This document shows positions 12,811 to 48,380 of a stretch of DNA of 64,000 nt, in pieces. Positions within the stretch are counted from its first letter, which is position 1; the number at the start of each line of letters is the position of its first letter. Source of the DNA: Epiperipatus broadwayi. Taxonomy: Eukaryota; Onychophora; Udeonychophora; Euonychophora; Peripatidae. The position numbers and the translations under genes were made by a program. The notes beneath the pieces were generated by a model that saw nothing but the letters and a program-made list of their open reading frames with translations, was not told the origin of the DNA and ran no database searches. The stretch spans positions 9,292,719 through 9,356,718 of the forward strand of contig JAQFVV010000036.1 of assembly GCA_028023455.1 (NCBI GenBank). The letters are read 5' to 3'.

Positions 12811-14110
12811 ATATATATATATTATTGCTTTTTCATTGGGGACTTTGGAAGTCCAAAGCTTCTCATCCTACTTTCTCTAAATTGTTCGTAATCAGAAGTA
12901 TATGCTATTTTTCTGTGGAATGCGAGATGTGAAGTTTTAATTGTGCTGCAGAAGTCCATACAGCTGGCTTTGGGCACTGGAAACCAATCTCTTCATTCAG
13001 TATTATTCTGCCAAATGTGCGGATATACCAACCCTGCTTCATTCTCAAATGTGTTAAAATTGTAAAGAAATCAAACTACCATAAGATCCATATTTCTCTA
13101 ATGATATGCTAGTATTGTTATTGTTTTATTAAATTGATTTATTCCTGTTTGACCTTTTATTAGCCACTATGAGGTGTTGGAAATAATGACTCATTCATGA
13201 AATATGCCAACATGCTAATTTGTCAGTACACTGTTTTTAAACTGACTTCTTTTAAAATACTAATCGATTCCCATAGATGTAAATCAATACATATTCTCTG
13301 TAAAACCTTAATGATTATATACCTTACCTTTTCCTGTCAATGTAACACATTGTTTGTTTTTTGTATGCTTATTCTAAAAATGCTATTTCCAAACAATGCC
13401 TGTCAAACATATGTAATGATTTTAAGATTATAAATAAATGATTGAGATAGTATATTTACATTTATTTGTCAAAATGACTAGTGCTAAATTATCAAGCATC
13501 TTTCTGTCATCCGGATCTGTTCTGATCTTGTAGATTGTTTTATGTATTCACAATATTGTTTGTAAATTTGCATGTTCAACTCCGCACAAGTCACAACTAA
13601 TTCAGTAAAAATTGTGTCCATTGAATAATGAACATAAAACGGGATTATATAAAACAATTCCCGAAATTTTGTAAATAACGTTATACCAAGCATGAAGTTA
13701 CTTTGAGTAATACATATATATATATATGTGTGTGTGTGTTCTCCCAATATTTTATTAAATTTATACAAGACGTAAATTCTGGTTTCTGAATTATTATTTT
13801 CTTTTAATTAATAATTATAATTAATAAAATGACTGTAATAAATGTAATTCGTGGCCCACTCTTATCTCGATCACCATCATCAGTCTGATATTATGCTCTA
13901 CCACTATGTTTCTGGGCCTAAAATTAAATAATTATACTGTATCATCAGGACTGTTGTTCATGGGGTCAGAGGCTCAAAGAATAGGAAAATAGGTTAGAAT
14001 CCAGGATTGCTCCTGACCTGTGTATCTTGAGCATGATCGGATTTGAGGTACTTTTGCTTGGATTTTGAGTCTTGTTGAGTAAGCAAACTGTTTCGACTGG
14101 TACAATATAC
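12811..14110. other. AT-rich spacer with (AT)n(GT)n microsatellite
   Basis: A short TA/GT compound microsatellite lies at about 13,711-13,740. No gene was recognised. Confidence 0.4.
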
Positions 14111-15519
14111 AAATCAGAGTTAAATCAGCATTTATTTTTTATAGCGTCTGTATACAATTGTAATCACATTCATATCGGCTTTTTTTCAAACCAAATTGTG
14201 CAAACGCTTTTTGAGAGTGTTAAATAATAAATGAATAACCTCTGACTCATACAAGATATAGAATTTATGCAGCAATAAAAGGAATCCTCTTATTACTATG
14301 ACTCAAATATTTATATATGAGCAAATCTGAAGTACTGGCACAGAAGGTGTGACTATAGAACAGTCACTTTGAATTACTATATATAACTTATGAATGAATG
14401 GGTCAGAGGTTATTCATTTATTATTTAACACTCTCAAAAAGCGTTTGCACAATTTGGTTTGAAAAAAAGCCGATATGAATGTGATTACAATTGTATACAG
14501 ACGCTATAAAAAATAAATGCTGATTTATATATACGATTAATTTCAGTTGGAATGACGTTCAGTAAATTCTAGAAAATTTCATCGGCGTCATTCATTCATA
14601 AGTTATATATAGTAATTCAAAGTGACTGTTCTATAGTCACACCTTCTGTGCCAGTACTTCAGATTTGCTCATATATAAATATTTGAGTCGTAGTAATAAG
14701 AGGATTCCTTTTATTGCTGCATAAATTCTATATCTTGTATGGGTCAGAGGTTATTCATTTATTATTTAACACTCTCAAAAAGCGTTTGCACAATTTGGTT
14801 TGAAAAAAAGCCAACATGAATGTGATTACAATTGTATACAGATGCTATAAAAAATAAATGCTGATTTATATATACGATTAATTTCAGTTGGAATGACGTT
14901 CAGTAAATTCTAGTAAATTTCATCGGCGTCATTCATTCATAAGTTATATATAGTAATTCAAAGTGACTGTTCTATAGTCACACCTTCTGTGCCAGTACTT
15001 CAGATTTGCTCATATATAAATATTTGAGTCATAGTAATAAGAGGATTCCTTTTATTGCTGCATAAATTCTATATCTTGTATGGGTCAGAGGTTATTCATT
15101 TATTATTTAACACTCTCAAAAAGCGTTTGCACAATTTGGTTCGAAAAAAAGCCGATATGAATGTGATTACAATTGTATACAGACGCTATAAAAAATAAAT
15201 GCTGAATTATATATACGATTAATTTCAGTTGGAATGACGTTCAGTAAATTCTAGTAAATTTCATCGGCGTCATTCATTCATAAGTTATATATAGTAATTC
15301 AAAGTGACTGTTCTATAGTCACACCTTCTGTGCCAGTACTTCAGATTTGTTCATATATAAATATTTGAGTCTTAGTAATAAGAGGATTCCTTTTATTGCT
15401 GCATAAATTCTATATCTTGTATGGGTCAGAGGTTATTCATTTATTATTTAACACTGTCAAAAAGCGTTTGCACAATTTGGTTTGAAAAAAAGCCGATATG
15501 AATGTGAAATCAGAGTTAA
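14111..15519 (+). mobile_element. 341-bp concatemer insertion with 13-bp target duplication
   Basis: The 13 bases AAATCAGAGTTAA occur at both 14,111-14,123 and 15,507-15,519. Between them lie an inverted partial copy (14,124-about 14,397) and three direct 341-bp units starting at 14,400, 14,741 and 15,082, plus a partial unit from 15,423. Units differ at a handful of positions. Each contains a hairpin GTGACT...AGTCAC and an 8-bp stem GAATGACG...CGTCATTC. No open frame or Pol III box was seen, and no intact hammerhead core was found by eye. The duplication shows the concatemer entered as one insertion. Confidence 0.85.
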
Positions 15520-17520
15520 GTAAAACTTATTATTTCCACAAATACATATCTAATAATGTAATAATTGATTAACCTACATTGTGAATATAATATCAATTAA
15601 TAAGACATTAATTATACATTTTCCATGCTTTTTGTTTTATATTTCATATAAAGTTTTTCCATACGACACATGTTTCAGAACAAGAACTGTGATTATCAAC
15701 ATTGTTTGAATCTACCAACAATTCCATCAAAGTAGAAAAGTTACTATTTAAATATCATTATCATTACTGATAATGTTAAAAACTGATTTCATACTTATCA
15801 CATAGAAATTTATATTTACAATCTGTCTTATGGTAAAAAATATTATTGCATAATTGCACTGTGTACATTGACGATATCATATAAATAGGCTATATTAAGT
15901 AATACTGTTACTTTCTATATTAAAATTTTAACATCATACATTTTATTTTAATAGTATTCTACATTTTGATGGGATTGATTTAAATAGGTTGCTCCTATTA
16001 TTTCAATTAAAAAAGTCCGACTAACACATAATTGTCTTGTGGAATACAATGGTAACATATAGCAAACAGATTTACAAAGTTTATGTTGTACTTCTAAATG
16101 AACAGTGGATCGGAGGGTCAGTATAGTTATTTTCCATTAAAAAACATCATAAACACGTTTTAGTTGCCAAGTAAATCCAAAAAAATAAACAGTAAAAAAA
16201 AGGGGTTTATATACCAGGTTCATTAAATTGTTCAAATATTACTTTTATTAGTTGATTGAAAATATACTATTTAATTAACAGAAAGGGTTTGTGGTAAAAA
16301 GTTTTTATATAATAAAATGCAAAGCAGTTTGTGATGATAAAAATTCTTTTGCATCATAACCAAAAACTTTTGTTAATAGAAACTTTGGCAAATAGAATGT
16401 AATATTAACATTGATATTTTGCAGGATAATCTTTAGATGATTTCATAAAATAGATAAAACAATAATTTATAGATTTGATGAGGAATTACTTAAAACTAAA
16501 TAAAAGTAAAAAAAAAATAGTTTGTTCTTTAATTTTCATTATGATGAAGATTCTGCTGTTATTTTGTATTGTTGAGATGCGTATAAAATATGTTCAACAT
16601 TTAAAATGCATCAGTTAGAATGTTTTGTTTATTTATTAACTGATCAGAACAATTAAAGTTGTTTATCAGCTACTGAAGAAGACAAAATGATTCAAACTAA
16701 AGATCTAGGTAGTCTTTTTGAGTAAAAAGCAAAATTTCAGCGATAAATACTTCTAACAAATTTGTTGCACAGCGAGCTATTACTTTGTTCGTTTATCTTT
16801 CAAAATATACTTTATTCACAATCAAGTCATAATACAAGGAAAGAAATTAACTATAAATGTAAGTTGGGTATAAAATATATAATCCCAACCATTACATCGA
16901 TTATTCAAATTCTGATTATGGACCACAATTTGGAGGAATTCCAACATTCTGTAATAAATATAAACTAGGTGTTACTATTGTAGCATTATAAACGTTAATA
17001 AAAACCACTAAAGGCCAAATCATAATATGAACTTAAGTACATGGTGAAAGCGATTGAGTAATTAAAACCACTGAAATTAATTTAATTCTAGTAGTATACC
17101 TCATAACATTGAGATAAAAGGATAACGATGTCAATAGGAAAAAACCAGAATCAGTGAAAACAGATAATAATCATGAGACTCTTTACAATAATTACAACAA
17201 GGGGAATGAGGGCATCAGCTGAATAAATATCATTCATTAACTTAGAATAGTACCACACCCGAAAGGCTAATTTACACTTCAGATCACAACCAATTGGCTC
17301 ATGTATCCTAATAATGACAAAGAAATGAAACCATATATGAAAAAATAAAAAAAAACCCAGTTGCTTTAAGAAGTTCACACAAAGTATAGACAAACTAATA
17401 TTAAATTAGCATGATTATATGGAATAAGACAATTATGGCAATCAGGAAATACATGATCCTAGTATCAATTACAATCAGTTGATAAACTTAAATAAGAATT
17501 TCAATTTTAAAGTTTATCTT
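15520..17520. other. AT-rich spacer
   Basis: Nothing recognised. Confidence 0.4.
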
Positions 17521-17529
17521 AAATGTTTT

Positions 17530-18310
17530 AGTAGGCCAGCCAAGGGATCACTGGTAACAAATGCCATTCTATATCCTCAGTTGGCCCCAAGTTTGGTCTG
17601 CCAACCAAGGCATGCAAGTTCTTTTATCCATTTCCGTTGTTTTAAGGAGCAGGTTAATAATGAGATCTTCAACGGGCTGGTCCAATCCTTTCACAAACAC
17701 CATTTTGCATCTTGCTGTCCATATAACAAAATTTATACATGTCAAAAGTCTAATAATTCCAAATATACATTTCTTAAAGGTCAACTTTAACTTTACACAG
17801 GACTGGTCAGAGTTAGCAATTTTCCCCAGAATAAAATTCTGAAGGTAAGTCCATGAATCACATTGAGAAAGTATGTGATCCATGGACTCCTCCTGTTTAT
17901 TATAAAATGGGCAGATGGTGTCAATTTTGTAACCTCTATGATAGCACAGAAATGCACTGGTGGGGAGTGCCCTGAGGTTAATTTTCCACAAAAAATCTAA
18001 ATATTTCAGTTCAAGCCTCAGAATTTTGTCTACTTTACAAAACTAGGAATTCCTACTGGAACTAAATTAACAGTCTTGGTTCTCCCAAAAAACAATGATT
18101 GATAGATCTCTGAGTAGGTTAATTTAGAAGCAAACAGGGAACTAGAGGTCTTGATGTTTTTAACCACTAATGTGACATGCTGTTGAATCCATAGGTTTCT
18201 ACATTTAGAAGGGAGCCTGTCAGTTGGTACCACTTCTTTAAGAGGAAGTGGACATATCATGTCTGAATTCTTATTGAATAGTTTAACCAATATATTGTGG
18301 GTACGTTGAG
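17530..18310 (-). pseudogene. Non-LTR retrotransposon (LINE) 3' end, RT C-terminal zinc-knuckle region
   Basis: Minus-strand frames 18,290-18,030 and 17,991-17,569 together read as the C-terminal region of a LINE polymerase. The key segment is a C-x2-(C replaced by Y)-x8-H-x4-C motif within CPFYNKQEESMDHILSQC, preceded by LRALPTSAFLCYHRG. That is the arrangement of the zinc-binding region after many LINE RT domains. Two frames and the lost cysteine show decay. The same motif (CPLC...TTQHI) appears in the larger decayed LINE at 40-43 kb, so both may belong to one family. The RT core and endonuclease are absent here. Confidence 0.6.
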
Positions 18311-18900
18311 TTTGATATGTCTTAATTGAGTGTTACGCCAGACCATCCAGCGACCTGGGCTTTTGTAATAGGTTGAGGCTGATGACGTTTATTGTATGAA
18401 AGAGAGATTTTATTACTTAAAATTCTAAATATATTACATGTGCAAAGAAGAGGTTACATTGGTATGATATGCTATTTTAAAATCGTGTCACCGTTGGATT
18501 AAGCACGGGAGGGGAGATGACAATAGCATGATATCTTAAAGAAGAAAAAAAATTGTTTTGGTAGATTCAAATATTTAAATAATAAATATTGCATCAAAGA
18601 GAGTAATTAGAAATGCAACATTAACTACTTTCGTAAAAATATGTAGCTGTTGAAAAGCTAAAAAAAGCTAACAAAAAAATAAATAAATAAATAAAACTGC
18701 ATAAAGCTACAATTCAATATTTTCAAATTGTTTTCTTTGCCTTTTTTTCTTGATTTGAGTTTGTTATAGGAACTAAATGTTGCAGGCTTTAAAATATCAA
18801 AAAAATTTCTGTTGATTTTTAACTAGGTAATATATATATAACAAACCACACACAAACTTTTTCTTTATAAATCTTGATTTATTATATGAACTATTATAAC

Positions 18901-18990
18901 GTACAGAAATATACTCCAATGTTTCGATTATTTATATTATTTTTTTGATAAAGACTATAAAAGAATATAGTCGAAACGTTAGAGTGTGTA
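18901..18990 (+). ncRNA. Hammerhead-like motif of PLE type, U3/A8 core
   Basis: TTGATAA (18,945-18,951) is followed by a 7-bp stem GACTATA/TATAGTC and GAAAC (18,973-18,977). A partial inverted copy (ATGTTTCGA) lies just upstream at about 18,918-18,928 and (TA)n follows. The order matches the hammerhead-like ends of the PLEs at 30.4 and 38.6 kb, but stem III and stem I are not convincing here. A second fragment TATAGTCGAAAGG occurs at about 19,071-19,083. Confidence 0.35.
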
Positions 18991-19099
18991 TATATATATT
19001 TTCTCATGTGTCATACCATCAGCCGGGAAGCGACCCCGCTAACCCGGGACAACTGCTTGTAAAGCAGCTATATAGTCGAAAGGTTGGAATAAATGTTTG

Positions 19100-19740
19100 T
19101 AGGTTGTTGTATACTTATGTAAATAGAACCAATAAAGGCACACATTTAATTAAGTGAAAATAAAAGTAATTAGATCGGGCTACATTAACTAAATAAAGTA
19201 ATTACAGAGGCGTTGTTTAACAGATTGGATTATCAAGGAAATTAATAACCAAATGAAGCCGTTTACACACACGCGAGAAAATGTATTAATACTCCAGAAA
19301 AGAAGTGACGAGAATGGGATTTCAAATTGTGGCAATATAAAAAAGAGCGGGGAAAAATGTTATATCGCGCCTTGTGCTTTTGTTCTTGATGAGTGCTGCT
19401 GCTTTACGGACTGCGATCCCAGGTTCTCGGCGCCGGTTGGTGAATCCGGCCGATTAGAGTAAAAGCAGACCGCACCGGTCTTAATATAATTTTAAACGCC
19501 CTAAGTGGCTCTTGCGAGGGTTATTTTCGTCACCTAGGCAAGGTACTGTGCGTTTTATATTACTGTAGACAGAGAAGGGGATTTGAACTTTAATGTAGTC
19601 AGATATTGTATATATATATATATGTGTGTGTTCACCAATTATCATAACTGTTGTTAGTGTGAATTATTATGTACCAATAAAGATTTAGTGTAAATTAGTC
19701 AGTGATTCTCATTTATAATTAAGTATCAATATTTGCGATC
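19100..19740. other. GC-richer patch, possible LTR or promoter remnant
   Basis: This stretch contains CG-rich runs unlike its surroundings. A TATA-like CAATATAAAAAAGAGCG lies near 19,331-19,347 and an AATAAAG near 19,676. The TATA to poly(A) spacing of about 340 bp is LTR-like. I found no matched termini or target duplication. It could also be the upstream region of the micro-exon gene. Confidence 0.25.
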
Positions 19741-20057
19741 GTTTAGCTACAGCTGAGGACACTGCAAGGTTATAATAGTTCATATAAAGTTATAATTATA
19801 AATTTATATAGTAAATCATGATTTATAAGGAAGAACATTGCGTATAATTTGTTGGATATATATATATTGAAATTAATGGGCTATTTTTAAAATAGAAGAC
19901 TATATTGTTCATTATTTTTTATTTTATTTCTAAGTAAAATAATAGAAAAAAATATTAGTTTGGTTGGGGCTAGTCAAAACAAAAAACAAACAAAAGAGAT
20001 GTACGTCAGCCATTTTTTAAATTTTTAATTACTAATCACGTGATCAGTTGTTTTTCT

Positions 20058-20092
20058 TTAAATACACTTGAAATTTCGACCTGCTGATATTT
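20058..20092 (+). promoter_or_regulatory. Candidate core promoter of the micro-exon gene
   Basis: A TATA-like TTTAAATA at about 20,058-20,065 lies about 25-30 bases before TTCGACCTG and about 40 bases before the ATG at 20,101. Spacing is suitable for a short 5' leader. Position only; no direct evidence of initiation. Confidence 0.35.
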
Positions 20093-20100
20093 ATCCCAAC

Positions 20101-43667
<23,567 letters not shown>

Positions 43668-43780
43668 CTTGGAGTAAGTTTATTTGATTCTTTAATTTAT
43701 ATTTTAAAATTTCTATTTTATAGCTTTTATATATATATTATTATTATTATTATTATTATTAAAACGAAGATTTGCACGGG

Positions 43781-44430
43781 TTAAATATATAAAAAAATAT
43801 TTTGCGGGTTCATCCGTGTTAAAAACTTTTAATATTAATATACTGATGTTTCGACTTGGTCACACAAGTCATCCACAGAGTGAGAAAAGGTAGAAAGATG
43901 GTTGTAGAGGCGCTACAATCACTGATTTGAATAAAACGTTAAAATTCCACCAATAGCAAAAATGTTAAATTTAGGAATGTTTTTTAAAAAAATCTTTCCA
44001 AATAGGAGGAAGTTTGCATGTATCATCTCACTTATTGATACAATCTGGCCTTTTAAGTATCTCAATGGCTTCTCTAATTTTGCACTGGTAAAGATTATCA
44101 CATCTGGATATGATCCTGGTGCTAGAAAAATCAATTTTATGACCTGAATCTATAGTATAAAGAATAGTATAGTATGAGTCTATAGTGTCAATAAGTGAGA
44201 TGATATATGCAAACTTCCTCCTATTTGGAAAGATTTTTTTAAAAAACATTCCTAAATTTAACATTTTTGCTATTGGTGGAACTTTAACGTTTTTCAAATC
44301 AGTGTTGTAGCGCCTCTACAACCGTCTTTCTATCTTTTCTCACTCTGTGGATGACTTGTGTGACCAAGTCAAAACGTCAGTATATTAATATTAAAAGTTT
44401 TTAACACGGATGAACCCGCAAAATATGCTT
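43781..44430. mobile_element. PLE family 1, 3' fragments in inverted arrangement
   Basis: The left part (43,781-about 44,165) is minus-oriented and encodes the GIY-YIG tail (SGHKIDFSS, CDNLYQCKIREAIEILKRP) almost as in the element at 1,999-3,667. The right part (about 44,185-44,430) is plus-oriented and repeats the last ~240 bp. Termini are the same CGGGTTCATCC arms followed by TA-rich DNA. Confidence 0.75.
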
Positions 44431-44969
44431 TATATATATATATATAGTATGAATAATGTGAATATTAAAAGAGTAATTTAGACATTTATAAAATTTTGGA
44501 GAAAAATATATATTCCAGTTTTACAGCTGTATCTGGTTTGATCTTCTGAAGTTCTTTTGTTTTTATGATTTTTTTGGTAGATCAAATGTTGCTATTCATA
44601 TGGATAGTTTTTAGAAAAGTGGATGTTTCTAGGAATACAAACATAATAAATCAAAACACTGAAGTCTTTACTACTGTGTGATTTAAAGAAGAAATATTTC
44701 AAAAATTTTCCTAAAAATAGCAATCATGGAAAGTAAACTATGAGTCAGACCTGATATAGGTCTCACTAATTAGAGAATAGGGAGAAGTGCCTGCAAAGAA
44801 AAAGAGAAATAGGTACGTAAGAGTATTTTTAGAGCTAAAATTAGGAATGTTATAGATATGGTAAAGCAGTAAGAGTATAAATATATTTGTGGGTAGTTGT
44901 ATTGAATGTGTGCTGGGCAATGTTGGGGTACCACCAACAACTGACAAGAAGCTTGCAAGTGATAAATTT

Positions 44970-45700
44970 CTATCCAAAAGTTACTTAAATTGACAAATTT
45001 AAATGCCTAAGGCAAAGTAAATCCAACAAATCTTTATAATGCAAATTAAAAAATAACAAAGAAAATGGTATAAAATTTGTATTGCAAAAACAGAAATCAG
45101 TTAAAATGCTTCTAAACTTACCCCCTACCCCAATGAAAACTTTCTATCCAAAAATCGCTGAAATCAACAAATTAAAATGCCTAAATCGAACAAATCCTTC
45201 TAAAATGCAAATTAAAAAAACCTCCAAAAATGCTATGAAATTCGAATTACAAAAACTTTAATGGTAAATGTCAAAAAAAATAATGAACCTACATTAATGG
45301 TGAATGAGGTTTTACTAATAGTGGGAATTCTAAAAACAGAATTTCATCAATATTTAGCTTTTATCAAATTAATTATAGTCTGCTTTGAAATTATGGCGTA
45401 TCATCAAAAATAAGTACTTTTCAAAGAGATTCCAAAGCAGTGGGTTATATAATCTAAAAAGCAATAAGAAATCATCAAAAGTAAGTACTTTTTAAGAAGA
45501 TCCCAAAGCAGCAATTTATATAAATTAAAAAGCAAACAAAACATGCTCCCCCCCCCCCAATGAAGAATTTTTATCCAAAAATCGCTGAAATCGATAAATT
45601 AAAATGCCTAAATTGAACAAATCTTTCTAAAATACAAACTAAAAAACAAACCAAGAAATTCAAATTACAAAAACAGAAATTGGTAAAAATAGGTCATATA
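44970..45700. repeat. Subrepeats in the left Merlin arm
   Basis: Three diverged copies of a unit of roughly 120-140 bp (starting near 44,970, 45,138 and 45,560) share TATCCAAAAATCGCTGAAAT, AAATTAAAATGCCTAAAT and AACAAATC. Inverted counterparts lie at about 56,390-56,500, 56,820-56,940 and 57,000-57,110 in the right arm. Confidence 0.6.
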
Positions 45701-46354
45701 TGCTTGTGTGTTATCTAACATATATAATAATAATTCATAAATATTACCAAATTTGTTCCAGGCTCAGTTCAATGTCATTTCCACTATGATGGGTTGATAT
45801 TCCACAATATTCTGCTTTGTTTACAACTTTTCTTTAATTAAAATTTTAAAATTTAGCTTTCTATCGTTAAATTTCTTAACTTAGCATTTTTCTCAAAGGC
45901 AATCCCCAATTGAATATTTGCAGATTAATATAAAAGTAATTTAACAGAAAAAGTGGATTGAACAGTACTTACCAAGCAGTTAGTTGAAGAAAGTTGCAGA
46001 TTGAAATGTGACATAATAGGTCTCTCACATTAAAAATATAGGCACAAGCTTTAGCAAACAATTATTTAAAGGAGATAGTTCCACAAAATATAACATCCCA
46101 ATGCAATTTAAAATAATTAGTTCTTCAGTATTTTGGCAAAGAGAAAATGTTTTCTTTAAAATATACTTTAATACCATATTTTTTGCACAGGATATATATA
46201 TATATATATATATGATAAACAAAAATGCAAGTTAAAAAACTTGCTAACGCTTGTATTTATGTCCACAGATGGCGTCCTACCAAAAACACCTATCAAGCGT
46301 ATTTTCGTTTACATAAACGTCAGAGTAGTTAGTATTCACTATCTCTAACTATAA

Positions 46355-46410
46355 TTCCACTTTCAGATCATGATTTCAAGCTATTTGCTATCGTCAGTGA
46401 AAGACAGGAA
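46355..46410 (-). ncRNA. Hammerhead ribozyme in 408-bp unit (representative, minus block)
   Basis: Same ribozyme as in the plus block, on the minus strand. Predicted cleavage falls between 46,366 and 46,365, and repeats every 408 bases at 46,773, 47,181, 47,589 and 47,997 (5 sites). Transcription through the inversion would give RNA with functional ribozymes on one side only. Confidence 0.8.
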
Positions 46411-48324
46411 TAAAGAAACTAGATCTAAATACAAACTCTGAGCGTTTATGAAACAATTTCTATTCAGCTTGCAAGCGTGAATTTTTTAGACACGTAATGT
46501 CTTCAAACTCAGCATAGCAAACCAGATAGCTATATGGGTCTGATCTCAGTTCAGCATCACCACATAGTAGAAGCCTCTGCAATCTATATCATTGCAAGAA
46601 AGACCTCAAAGGTACATTTATGATAAACAAAAATGCAAGTTAAAAAACTTGCTAACGCTTGTATTTATGTCCACAGATGGCGTCCTACCAAAAACACCTA
46701 TCAAGCGTATTTTCGTTTACATAAACGTCAGAGTAGTTAGTATTCACTATCTCTAACTATAATTCCACTTTCAGATCATGATTTCAAGCTATTTGCTATC
46801 GTCAGTGAAAGACAGGAATAAAGAAACTAGATCTAAATACAAACTCTGAGCGTTTATGAAACAATTTCTATTCAGCTTGCAAGCGTGAATTTTTTAGACA
46901 CGTAATGTCTTCAAACTCAGCATAGCAAACCAGATAGCTATATGGGTCTGATCTCAGTTCAGCATCACCACATAGTAGAAGCCTCTGCAATCTATATCAT
47001 TGCAAGAAAGACCTCAAAGGTACATTTATGATAAACAAAAATGCAAGTTAAAAAACTTGCTAACGCTTGTATTTATGTCCACAGATGGCGTCCTACCAAA
47101 AACACCTATCAAGCGTATTTTCGTTTACATAAACGTCAGAGTAGTTAGTATTCACTATCTCTAACTATAATTCCACTTTCAGATCATGATTTCAAGCTAT
47201 TTGCTATCGTCAGTGAAAGACAGGAATAAAGAAACTAGATCTAAATACAAACTCTGAGCGTTTATGAAACAATTTCTATTCAGCTTGCAAGCGTGAATTT
47301 TTTAGACACGTAATGTCTTCAAACTCAGCATAGCAAACCAGATAGCTATATGGGTCTGATCTCAGTTCAGCATCACCACATAGTAGAAGCCTCTGCAATC
47401 TATATCATTGCAAGAAAGACCTCAAAGGTACATTTATGATAAACAAAAATGCAAGTTAAAAAACTTGCTAACGCTTGTATTTATGTCCACAGATGGCGTC
47501 CTACCAAAAACACCTATCAAGCGTATTTTCGTTTACATAAACGTCAGAGTAGTTAGTATTCACTATCTCTAACTATAATTCCACTTTCAGATCATGATTT
47601 CAAGCTATTTGCTATCGTCAGTGAAAGACAGGAATAAAGAAACTAGATCTAAATACAAACTCTGAGCGTTTATGAAACAATTTCTATTCAGCTTGCAAGC
47701 GTGAATTTTTTAGACACGTAATGTCTTCAAACTCAGCATAGCAAACCAGATAGCTATATGGGTCTGATCTCAGTTCAGCATCACCACATAGTAGAAGCCT
47801 CTGCAATCTATATCATTGCAAGAAAGACCTCAAAGGTACATTTATGATAAACAAAAATGCAAGTTAAAAAACTTGCTAACGCTTGTATTTATGTCCACAG
47901 ATGGCGTCCTACCAAAAACACCTATCAAGCGTATTTTCGTTTACATAAACGTCAGAGTAGTTAGTATTCACTATCTCTAACTATAATTCCACTTTCAGAT
48001 CATGATTTCAAGCTATTTGCTATCGTCAGTGAAAGACAGGAATAAAGAAACTAGATCTAAATACAAACTCTGAGCGTTTATGAAACAATTTCTATTCAGC
48101 TTGCAAGCGTGAATTTTTTAGACACGTAAGGTCTTTCTTGCAATGATATAGATTGCAGAGGCTTCTACTATGTGGTGATGCTGAACTGAGATCAGACCCA
48201 TATAGCTATCTGGTTTGCTATGCTGAGTTTGAAGACATTACGTGTCTAAAAAATTCACGCTTGCAAGCTGAATAGAAATTGTTTCATAAACGCTCAGAGT
48301 TTGTATTTAGATCTAGTTTCTTTA

Positions 48325-48380
48325 TTCCTGTCTTTCACTGACGATAGCAAATAGCTTGAAATCATGATCTGAAAGTGGAA
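48325..48380 (+). ncRNA. Hammerhead ribozyme in 408-bp unit (representative, plus block)
   Basis: Stem I CTTTCA (48,332-48,337) pairs with TGAAAG (48,370-48,375) and, beyond a TGT/T internal loop, ATTCC pairs with GGAAT. Core CTGACGA is at 48,338-48,344. Stem II is AGC/GCT with a U-U at its base and loop AAATA. GAAA is at 48,358-48,361. Stem III is AT/AT with loop CATG, cleavage after C48,369. All invariant core bases are present. The stem I internal loop is where natural hammerheads contact loop II. Predicted cleavage after 48,369, 48,777, 49,185, 49,593, 50,001, 50,409, 50,817, 51,225, 51,633, 52,040, 52,448, 52,856, 53,264 and 53,672 (14 sites). Confidence 0.85.

Noticed and set aside
13855-13895. 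CTGATGA on the minus strand near 13,890
   Set aside because: No GAAA with a pairing stem II follows.
14400-15506. Hammerhead in the 341-bp unit (minus strand CCGATGA...GAAC)
   Set aside because: U4 is replaced by C, and the flanking 8-bp stem joins the wrong sides of the core for a hammerhead; no cleavage site geometry.
18379-18405. CTGATGA followed by GAAA near 18,379
   Set aside because: The bases between them cannot form a stem II, and no stem I or III partners are visible.
43919-44147. Plus- and minus-strand short frames in the PLE at 43.9-44.1 kb as separate genes
   Set aside because: They are shadow frames of the inverted PLE C-terminal fragments.
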